From Tieghemostelium lacteum (lineage: Eukaryota; Evosea; Eumycetozoa; Dictyosteliales; Raperosteliaceae): a stretch of 64,000 nt of DNA. The notes beneath the pieces were generated by a model, which was not told the DNA's origin, ran no database searches, and worked only from the letters and a program-made list of their open reading frames with translations. A program made the position numbers and the translations under genes. This document shows, piece after piece, positions 45,641-52,969 of the stretch; position 1 is the stretch's first letter; every line of letters begins with the position of its first letter. Location of the stretch: assembly GCA_001606155.1 (NCBI GenBank), contig LODT01000025.1:806001-870000 (forward strand). Reading direction: 5' to 3'.

Positions 45641-46857
45641 GTCCAGCAAGAACAACAAAACCCGTGTTGTCAACGTAGACGATATCATTCTATTCAACGA
45701 AGAAGACAACATTATCAACCAACACGAAACAGATGATTATCAAATTAACGATATTCAGAAACTCATCACCAAAAGAGACAGAAAATACGGCAGAGGTTCA
45801 AGAATCGAATACCTAGCCAGAATCAACGGACTCACAGAAGATCATGACATTTGGTACGCCGCATCACACTTGTCAAGAACCGAATACGGTTCTCAATTGG
45901 TACAGGACTTCGAAGACGCTCAAACTATCGACGACATCGATCCAGTAAACCCTAATCAATTAGAGATTGAAGACAATTTCGATCTATCTGATAACAATGA
46001 TCTCTCTGATGAAGATCATTCTTAGGAAGGCGAAGTGTAGCAGTAATGGTACTTACTGCCACTCAGATCTCAATCCATCTCGAATCTCATATAGATTACG
46101 ATCCATTTCCCAGCTCCTTTATATTTCCCACCTTCAATTATAATACAACAATACTTTACGAAATAAACATTCATTATATATATTCATCTTAACTTAACAT
46201 ACAACCTTTGTAGTAGCACTTCTGTGGGCCCCAGTCGTTCCTATTATATCAATGTATCAGTGAAAACTTTAGCTAGAATGTGTAGACATAACAGACGACT
46301 ATAAAGTCGAAGATATTCAAATAATCGTAGCCAAGAGAAACAGAAAATATGGTAGAGGTTCTAGAAACGAATATCTAGCAAGATTCAATGGACTCACTGA
46401 AGATCATGACATTTGGTACGCAGAATCTCTTCTGCTAAGAACTGACATTGGTACTCAACTAATTCAACACTACAATGACTCACTGGAAATAGAAGACATC
46501 GAAACTATTGATCCAGAAAACAACATTCCCTATTCCGATGAATCTGATCTTTCCTCCGATCATGATGATTCTTCTAGTGAAGATCATCCTTAGAGAAGGC
46601 GTGGTGTAGACATAACGACAGTCCTTATCGTACTATCTCACATATCTCAGATCATCTCACTTCTATATCACATCATATCACAACATCACATCATATCACA
46701 ACATCACATCCTTTATATTTCCCACCTTCATTATATATACAATATCAATTACGAAATAAACTCATGCATTATATATTCTTCATTCTTATATATACATCTT
46801 GTCATATTATTCCTAGGGCCCGAGGCAATACTATTACAAATGCCAGATAAAATGTCT
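45636..46857 (+). mobile_element. Fossil chromodomain LTR retroelement pieces (Ty3/gypsy type, Skipper-like)
   Basis: Two tandem units, both plus strand. Each has a segment encoding a chromodomain-like module (KYGRGSR-EYLA, then LTEDHDIWYA) and an acidic tail (about 45639-46025 and 46290-46592). Each is followed by an LTR-like end opening TGTAG (from about 46035 and 46604) with CATCTCA/CACATCAT repeats and the TTTCCCACCTTCA motif. Chromodomains at the end of the polyprotein mark chromoviruses; Skipper is the known dictyostelid group. No gag, protease, RT or integrase core is present, so both units are broken remnants. The two units differ considerably from each other, suggesting separate or old insertions. 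They lie inside LINE-B. Confidence 0.65.
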
Positions 46858-46898
46858 TTGTGATTCTGAAACAGTTGTGCGTTCATGCCATCTTTCCC

Positions 46899-46913
46899 TT
46901 CCAGGGGCAAAAC
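46899..46913. repeat. Target-site duplication of LINE-B, proximal copy
   Basis: TTCCAGGGGCAAAAC, identical to 43233-43247. The RT homology of LINE-B begins immediately to its left, as expected for a 5'-truncated insertion. Confidence 0.85.
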
Positions 46914-46921
46914 ACCAAAAA

Positions 46922-46936
46922 TTTTAGAGGGGGACG
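46922..46936. repeat. Target-site duplication of LINE-A, distal copy
   Basis: TTTTAGAGGGGGACG, identical to 51657-51671. It directly adjoins the ten-T run (46937-46946) that is the poly(A) tail of LINE-A on the minus strand. Confidence 0.88.
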
Positions 46937-47255
46937 TTTTTTTTTTGGACCTGTGTAACTAGCAATGCGCCAGTACTACGGTAAAGTCTTAATTACGTTT
47001 ATTTATTGAGAGGTATTATCTGTTAAAATTGTGTTGTGGTTGGTGTTAAATGGTATTTATCTTGGTTTTGATTGTTTTGTTTTTGTGATGTGAGTTTTGA
47101 TTGCGAGTTGATTGATACATTTATGTTGTGATAGGTGTGTGTTCTTCTTCTTGTTTTTGTTTTCTTCTTATGGGGTCTTCTTGTTTTAGTTCTTGTTTGT
47201 AAGTTCTTCTTTATTTTCAGTTGTTCAAATTGGAATTTTACTATTATTATTATTT

Positions 47256-47297
<42 letters not shown>

Positions 47298-47304
47298 ATT
47301 ACTT

Positions 47305-50300
47305 TTAATTGTGTGGAATTGGTAGAGGATTGTAAACTGTTTGCCAGTTTCTATTGAATTCAAATTTAAGTTTAACATCGTCATTGGAGTTGTTGATCCT
47401 TGATTGGTAGTCTAGGTATTTTAGCAGTTTCCATTTGGCGATGTTGATTGTTTCGGATAGTTCTTTTCTTATTATAGCTGTGTTCATTACAGGTGGTGGT
47501 TTATTGGATTTGTCAGTTTCAAAGAGGTTGTAACAGATTATATTCCACATTTGGTTCATTATTATAGCCATCAGGGTTGGGAATGTTTTCTCATGGTGGC
47601 TGATTTGATTTAGATCTATGGCATTTAGACTCCAAGAGTGGATTTTCTTGATAGAGAGTTGGTTGACAATGGGAACAATTTCGTTACAGTGTTTAGTTGA
47701 TAGTTTACAGTTGAAAAAAAAGTGGATGTATGGGTCAGAGAATGTTAAATTACATTCATTTAGAGGGCATCTCTTTCTTTGGTGATTGATGCCAGGTAGA
47801 CATCTTGCAAAAAATCTAAAGAAGGTGTTTCTACCTTTGTGATGAACAATTCTAGCTATTCTAGGGAATATACCTTGTAGATTAAGGTCTAGTTGGAGAT
47901 TGGATTGGCCATCAGTCCTTCTAACTCTAGAGTTGTATTTCTTGATGGTCAGGTTCTTGTATATATCTCTTAACTTGATGGGTTGATTGTGGTCATTTCT
48001 AATCCCATTTACTATTTTGATATCACCTATTTCATCTTTTAGCTTTCTTAGTTCAGGAGTCGATCTGGCGTGGTCTTGTCTATAGTTTTCCCATGCATCC
48101 ACTTGTGGTCTGAGAATATCGGAGACAATCTTTTTGTTTTTGATTTGTTTAATGTACCATCCTTGGAACTCGCTAACATTATTATCATGGTGTAGACAAA
48201 GCAGCCTGTTTAGATTCCATATCTTGAAGGCTTCTTGTCTTAGCTTTAGATCCCATAGTTTTATACCTCCTTGCTCCCATTCTGCATACGCCCTGTCCAT
48301 TGTCATCATTGTTCTGTAGTTTTCATCTTCATTGAATGTATTCTTTATTGAAGAGAATATGAACCATTTAGAGACATTCATGATTTGGCTTATTTGTGCA
48401 TCATTAAGACAGTCTATGTAACAGTGATACGTTAATTTGGAGAGTGTATATGTTTTTAGGATTGCCATTTTGGATCTCAATGTGTATCCTTCTTTTTTCC
48501 AGTTGCTCAAATGTTCTTTCATTTCTTTTATTATCTGATTGATTTTGCTGTCCAGACCTTTGCCAGTGAAGTTGAGTCCTAGATACCTTTCTGGGGCCTC
48601 ACTAAGTTTGTAAGGCAGGTTAGTTGGTATGTTAGTTCCTGTGGCAATCATAACCGTTTTGTCATCGTTAAGTGATGAAGATGTGCCTTTGCAGTAGCTT
48701 TTGATCTTTTCTCTGACTCGGTTTAGGTCTTCGACAGATGAATTTACTGAAGCAAGGTCGTCTGCAAATGCACCCACTTTCATTGGAGTTTCTAGTCCTT
48801 TAAGTCTGATACCTTTAATACTGTTATCGTTTATGATAGATTGCAATAAGGGTTCGATAACCAACGCAAAGATGGTTGGAGATATAGGATCTCCTTGCTT
48901 GGTTCCTCTTCTAATTTCAACCTCTCCTGTTAGGGTATTGTTAACCTTGACCTTGTTTCTGGTATCTTTGAGTAGATTTATGACCAGTGTTATTACATCG
49001 GGGTGGATACCAACATGTGCTAGAGTTCTACTAATTGAGTTGTGGCTAATGGAGTCAAATGCTTTGTTGAAATCAAAGAAGGTAACTAGTGTACAAAGCT
49101 TCTCTCTATTACTGTGGTCAATAATTTCTTTCATTATTTGTATATTGTCTTGAATAAATCTTTTAGGGACAAATCCATTTTGGTATTTATTGATTACACT
49201 CTGAGTAACAGGTAAGAGTCTGTTATTGATTACTTTACTTAGGATCTTGTAGTCGGTGTTGAGTAATGTTATTGGTCTTCTGTTCGAAATAAGGAGGTCA
49301 TCTCCTTTTTTGAATAATGTTGTGATGATTCCTTCCTTGAATGATGGATTGATCTCTCTGTTATTGGATAAGGTTTCTGTGAACGTTTTAGACAGTATTT
49401 TAGAAATTATTCCTATGTGGTCTTGGTATAATTTGGCATTTATCCCGTCTTTTCCTGGTGATTTATGTGGATTCATTTGTTTAATGGCCTTCTCCACTTC
49501 TTTCTTGGTGATTGATCTATTTAGGTTGAGATCTGTGGCAATTGACCTATCTACCTTCCAGTGACTTAACAGTTCTATGTGAGATTGTTCATCATCTGGT
49601 TTATTATCGTATAGATCTTGGTAAAATTCTTGAAAGCAGTTATTAACCCCTGTTGGATCTGATATAATTTTTCCATTTTTATCTTTAATCTTGTGTACTT
49701 CTACTTCTTTTTTACTTTTTTTCAATAGGTGAGTCATCAGTCTAGAAGGGGATTCTCTGTGGGATTGAAATCTAATCTTGTTCTCCCACTCTCTGTGTTT
49801 TTCTTCCAATACATCCATTTCTACCAGACGTTCTTGTATTATGGCTTTGTATTCAGGAGAGACAACAGGGCTGTGTATTATTCTTTTGTAGTTTCTCCTT
49901 AGCGCGTGTTTCTCTTTCTTTTTAATATTTTGATATTTCTTTAGATAATCTCTGATTACCTTTTTATGAACTAACCATTTGTCTATAGTGTCTATTTCAT
50001 CATGTTTCTCTTTAAGGTAATCACTGATGATCTTATGAGTTTCGGGGTTATTGATGTTTCTATTATCTAGTCTCCATGGGGAGTTCTCTAGATTTTTGGT
50101 TGTGGGGATTGATAGTACTAATTTATAAGATATTGGGTGGTGGTCAGATTTGTGAGCTATGTTAGAATAAACAATAGGTTCTTCTTCTCTGACCATTAGG
50201 GATCTATTTATGTATATTCTATCTAGTCTTCCTTCTGTCTTGAATGCGCTAGACTTGAATGTCATAATATTACTTTTTAGACCCACATCTAACATGTCAC

Positions 50301-50760
50301 AGTTGTGAATAATATCTCTTAAACCTGTACCATAATAGTCGTAGTCCTCATGTTTGTTGTTAAAGTCACCTGCTAGTATTTGGTGTGTTATCTTATGATC
50401 ATTAAGCAGTTTATGTAGGTTATCTATGAAGATTTTTTTAGCTCCTCCCGAGTTGCTAGCTGGTGCGTATACGAGAAGAATGTTTATGTCTTTGTTAGTG
50501 GAGTACGTAACTGAAATGAACCTTCCCATTTCATCTGTGAAGTTTACTCTGAGAGTACCTTTTCTTCTATCTTTGTTTATAATAGATACGCCAGTACCTT
50601 TCCCTTTACCCCACTCTATTATCTCTCTGGGTGTGGTATTTGATTGTTGATGATTGTATTTGTTTACACAGTGTATATTTGTTTCAGTAATTAGAGCTAT
50701 ATCATAATCCAAATTGCTTATTGTTGCATGTGTTTTACTGAAACTGGGTATTGTTGCCAT
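47305..50760 (-). CDS. LINE-A ORF2: endonuclease and reverse transcriptase
   Basis: 1151 residues from the first ATG. The APE-type endonuclease covers about 1-225, with ITETN, GDFNNKHED, GRLDRIYINR and SDHHPI. The RT domain covers about 440-720: RRPITLLNTDYKILSKVIN, FFDFNKAFDSISH, KQGDPISP and the catalytic FADD box (~665). A CCHC-like motif (CPLNEC ... HFFFNC) lies near 1005 and the protein ends PLPIPHN. The conserved endonuclease start WNCRG lies just upstream of this ATG in the same open frame, so the true product probably begins earlier by an unusual route. The enzyme nicks target DNA and copies its RNA by target-primed reverse transcription. Confidence 0.9.
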   Translation of the reverse strand: MATIPSFSKTHATISNLDYDIALITETNIHCVNKYNHQQSNTTPREIIEWGKGKGTGVSIINKDRRKGTLRVNFTDEMGRFISVTYSTNKDINILLVYAPASNSGGAKKIFIDNLHKLLNDHKITHQILAGDFNNKHEDYDYYGTGLRDIIHNCDMLDVGLKSNIMTFKSSAFKTEGRLDRIYINRSLMVREEEPIVYSNIAHKSDHHPISYKLVLSIPTTKNLENSPWRLDNRNINNPETHKIISDYLKEKHDEIDTIDKWLVHKKVIRDYLKKYQNIKKKEKHALRRNYKRIIHSPVVSPEYKAIIQERLVEMDVLEEKHREWENKIRFQSHRESPSRLMTHLLKKSKKEVEVHKIKDKNGKIISDPTGVNNCFQEFYQDLYDNKPDDEQSHIELLSHWKVDRSIATDLNLNRSITKKEVEKAIKQMNPHKSPGKDGINAKLYQDHIGIISKILSKTFTETLSNNREINPSFKEGIITTLFKKGDDLLISNRRPITLLNTDYKILSKVINNRLLPVTQSVINKYQNGFVPKRFIQDNIQIMKEIIDHSNREKLCTLVTFFDFNKAFDSISHNSISRTLAHVGIHPDVITLVINLLKDTRNKVKVNNTLTGEVEIRRGTKQGDPISPTIFALVIEPLLQSIINDNSIKGIRLKGLETPMKVGAFADDLASVNSSVEDLNRVREKIKSYCKGTSSSLNDDKTVMIATGTNIPTNLPYKLSEAPERYLGLNFTGKGLDSKINQIIKEMKEHLSNWKKEGYTLRSKMAILKTYTLSKLTYHCYIDCLNDAQISQIMNVSKWFIFSSIKNTFNEDENYRTMMTMDRAYAEWEQGGIKLWDLKLRQEAFKIWNLNRLLCLHHDNNVSEFQGWYIKQIKNKKIVSDILRPQVDAWENYRQDHARSTPELRKLKDEIGDIKIVNGIRNDHNQPIKLRDIYKNLTIKKYNSRVRRTDGQSNLQLDLNLQGIFPRIARIVHHKGRNTFFRFFARCLPGINHQRKRCPLNECNLTFSDPYIHFFFNCKLSTKHCNEIVPIVNQLSIKKIHSWSLNAIDLNQISHHEKTFPTLMAIIMNQMWNIICYNLFETDKSNKPPPVMNTAIIRKELSETINIAKWKLLKYLDYQSRINNSNDDVKLKFEFNRNWQTVYNPLPIPHN

Positions 50761-50795
50761 ACCTCTACAATTCCATAATATTAGTTTGATTTGAT

Positions 50796-51647
50796 TTATT
50801 TCTTAGTCTTGTTAGAATTACTAACAGTTCCTGGACCTTTTTGAACATTTTTAGAAGAGGACGAAGAAGAAGAGGAAGAAGAAGAGGATGAGGAAGAGTT
50901 TGAAGAAGAGGATGAAGAAGAAGAAGGTTGGATGAGAGCTGAGCCTAGGTCAATAAGGTTAGTTATTTGTTGAGTGTTATTTGTTGATTTGGTTGTTGAT
51001 GTTGATGGCTTTTTAGTTGTTTGTAAGGTCTTTTGTAATTCTAGACGGGCTTCTTTAGTGGTGTATGGAGAAAGGAAGTATTTAACTATAGTGTCTTTTT
51101 TGTCCTTTTCCTCATTAAAGAATACTTGTAGATGTTTCACATCTTGATCGTTTGGTATTAGGATGACACTTGAGTATTTAAAACATTCGTTTTGTATCAT
51201 GGTGACGATCAACTCATCTACCTTAGCATTTTTAATACCCCAATATCTTTCTATCTTTTCCTGATTGCAGTGGTTGGCATTACTATTTCCAGTGATTGAA
51301 GTGGCATGCACATAGTGGTGTCCAGGGAAATAGAGAATGAATCTAGGTAGATTCACGTTGGCTTGCTTGAATGGGTTATACCATTTGAAAGTGGCATATG
51401 CCTGGTGAAGTATGGGCAGATTTTCGTTGAGGATTCTACCATAGCAAGTGAAGCCTTTCGAATGTTTAGAGAAATTGTAAGATGCAGCTACAAATACTTT
51501 ATCAATGAATAGTCCTGTATTAGCGTGTAGTGAGTCTTGATGTGGAAAGAAGAGTCTGACTTGAATAGTTTTATTATTCAAATAGTTAGCTCCTTTCCCT
51601 TCTCCTATAGAATTACCTATAAATCCTAACACTGCTTTGTCACCCAT
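50796..51647 (-). CDS. LINE-A ORF1 protein
   Basis: 283 residues from ATG 51647; the open frame extends further upstream into the tRNA gene but that part is not plausible coding. The N-terminal ~200 residues are mixed alpha/beta with several His/Cys/Tyr (for example FPGHHYVHATS). The C-terminus contains Thr/Ser runs, a ~25-residue poly-Ser block and a basic end (NSNKTKK). ORF1 proteins of L1-clade elements bind the element RNA; that role is inferred from position only, as I see no RRM or zinc knuckle. ORF1 stop and the ORF2 frame overlap by a few bases. Confidence 0.8.
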   Translation of the reverse strand: MGDKAVLGFIGNSIGEGKGANYLNNKTIQVRLFFPHQDSLHANTGLFIDKVFVAASYNFSKHSKGFTCYGRILNENLPILHQAYATFKWYNPFKQANVNLPRFILYFPGHHYVHATSITGNSNANHCNQEKIERYWGIKNAKVDELIVTMIQNECFKYSSVILIPNDQDVKHLQVFFNEEKDKKDTIVKYFLSPYTTKEARLELQKTLQTTKKPSTSTTKSTNNTQQITNLIDLGSALIQPSSSSSSSSNSSSSSSSSSSSSSSSKNVQKGPGTVSNSNKTKK

Positions 51648-51656
51648 AAAAATTTT

Positions 51657-51671
51657 TTTTAGAGGGGGACG
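51657..51671. repeat. Target-site duplication of LINE-A, tRNA-proximal copy
   Basis: TTTTAGAGGGGGACG, identical to 46922-46936. It lies 24 bp from the 3' end of the tRNA-Trp gene and immediately before the LINE-A 5' end. Confidence 0.88.
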
Positions 51672-51681
51672 ATTAATTTTC

Positions 51682-51692
51682 AAAAATAAAAA
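51682..51692 (-). terminator. RNA polymerase III terminator of tRNA-Trp
   Basis: On the minus strand two five-T runs follow the tRNA 3' end within 4-15 bp (TTTTTATTTTT), the usual Pol III stop signal. Confidence 0.7.
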
Positions 51693-51695
51693 GTT

Positions 51696-51767
51696 TGAAG
51701 CCACAGGGGATTGAACCCTGGACCAACAGTTTTGGAGACTGCTACGCTACCACTGCGCTATGGCTTC
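51696..51767 (-). tRNA. trnW: tRNA-Trp (anticodon CCA)
   Basis: A full cloverleaf on the minus strand, no intron. The acceptor stem GAAGCCA pairs with TGGCTTC and is followed by discriminator A. The D arm is GCGC-AGTGGTA-GCGT, and the anticodon arm is GCAGT-CTCCAAA-ACTGT with anticodon CCA at plus-strand positions 51733-51735 read in reverse. The T arm is CAGGG-TTCAATC-CCCTG. B-box and A-box sequences are intact. LINE-A sits immediately downstream and LINE debris of another type lies upstream. Confidence 0.95.
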
Positions 51768-52139
51768 TTTTGTTGTGATTTTTAAACACAATCAATCATC
51801 GTATACTAAATATTTTTTGTTTTGTAGATATTGTAAGAATGCTCCTTACCAAGTTACACAAGAGTACAGTATAGATTAGTATAAAAGTATACATAAAAGG
51901 TAGTCAGGAATGGATGACTATCATCTTAAGACCTTTTAGCGTAACTGTTAATACTATATCTCTTACAATATCTATCTTATAAGTACTTTGGTAAATCAAA
52001 GGACTTTACTTGAATTATATTCCAAATATCCAATAATCATAATAATAATAATATCTAAATCATCATTTATATAATAATTTAATAAAATACATTCATTCAT
52101 TCTATATTTTCCATATACTAAATTATACATAAAGCACTT
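51768..52139. other. tRNA-Trp upstream flank with a repeat
   Basis: 372 bp 5' of the tRNA. At about 51888-51975 it contains TACATAAAAGGTAGTC and GACCTTTTAGCGTAACTGTT. These recur in altered form at 52669-52735 (TACATAAAAGCTAATC, GACCTTTTAGAGTAACGGTT), so this is probably another 3' end of the same LINE family as the relic at 52140-52745. The rest is AT-rich without ORFs. Confidence 0.45.
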
Positions 52140-52745
52140 CATTATTTATTCATTATTCATAGTGTTTTACAGTTTCCTCAAAAACCTGAAGAACTGTCAA
52201 AATAACAAAGGTAGAGACCTGATGCGGAGATATATACTTAAAGCTTTATCAAAAGTCCATGGTAGTGTGTGTCCATTCTGCAAGGAAACAGAAACCTCGA
52301 ATACCATATGAAGTCAAACAATATAGCAATAAATGAACCCAATACTGGGTTGTTGATTTGCTTTAATATTCTTTGGTTCCATTGGTATCTACTTGATAGT
52401 ACTCTTTCTTGAATATTCTTTATGAAACCCAGTCTTTTACAGTATTCGAGAAATAAGAAAAATCACGATAAAATTGATATGGAACTGAACTGGCTAGCTG
52501 TCACCTACAAGATGAATATAGCTAAAAGAGCAGAATGGGAAAAAACATTCGGCCTAATGTCCAAACACTGGAGACTCCACCACAGTACCACTATAGACAA
52601 GGTAAAAAACCAATGTATATCCTCGATCAAATTTCAAATCAAAATGTTCACTAAGACTTGGTGCAAAAATACATAAAAGCTAATCGAGAACGGAAGACCT
52701 TTTAGAGTAACGGTTTTAACTTTATCTCTATTCTCTTATTAAAAG
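52140..52745 (+). mobile_element. LINE relic, other family, plus strand
   Basis: Two coding scraps are visible. The first encodes a Cys-containing piece (VHGSVCPFCKETETSNTI, about 52255-52308) like the zinc motif near the end of non-LTR RT proteins. The second is an open 84-codon segment (52422-52676) that resembles a Trp/Lys-rich C-terminal tail (ELNWLAVTYKMN, WEKTFGLMSKHWRL). A shared 3' motif ends the relic. No RT core, ORF1 or endonuclease remains. It lies upstream of tRNA-Trp, the opposite side from LINE-A. Confidence 0.45.
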
Positions 52746-52969
52746 TAAGATTCTTGTATATTTATATTTGTACAATTGCTCTTTAGAAAGATTTGAGAAT
52801 CTATTTGGTTACACATCCCAAAATATTAAATAATATATTGATTTATTTCTTAAATATTTGTTTAGGTGATTGATTGTAAAATATAATATAATTTTGTGGA
52901 GGATAAAAGATGTAATAGTTGAAGAGGAGGTGGAAATATAAATAATAATATAATAAAAAAAACTATAAA

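Larger units (their letters stand above)
43248..46898 (-). mobile_element. LINE-B: 5'-truncated non-LTR retrotransposon
   Basis: This is a minus-strand copy related to, but clearly diverged from, the complete LINE at 46937-51656. It keeps the reverse transcriptase from about the GKDG motif to the C-terminus, a 3'-UTR (43257-43548) ending like the other family (TTACACAGGCC, then a nine-base A tail on the element strand), and lacks ORF1 and the endonuclease. Identical 15-bp direct repeats flank it (43233-43247 and 46899-46913). Fossil LTR-type sequence (about 45636-46857) is inserted in it. Confidence 0.85.
46937..51656 (-). mobile_element. LINE-A: apparently complete non-LTR retrotransposon
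   Basis: A 4.72-kb minus-strand element with ORF1 (51647-50796), an endonuclease/RT ORF2 (50760-47305 or slightly longer), a ~370-nt 3'-UTR and a terminal A run. Perfect 15-bp duplications flank it. It begins 24 bp beyond the 3' end of tRNA-Trp with its 5' end facing the tRNA. Known dictyostelid TRE/NLTR elements of the L1 clade also insert next to tRNA genes; those inserting downstream are the TRE3 type. The 5'-UTR is only about 10 nt. A 36-nt homopolymer (T on the plus strand, 47258-47293) sits inside the 3'-UTR. Both ORFs are open, so the copy looks recent. Confidence 0.88.
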
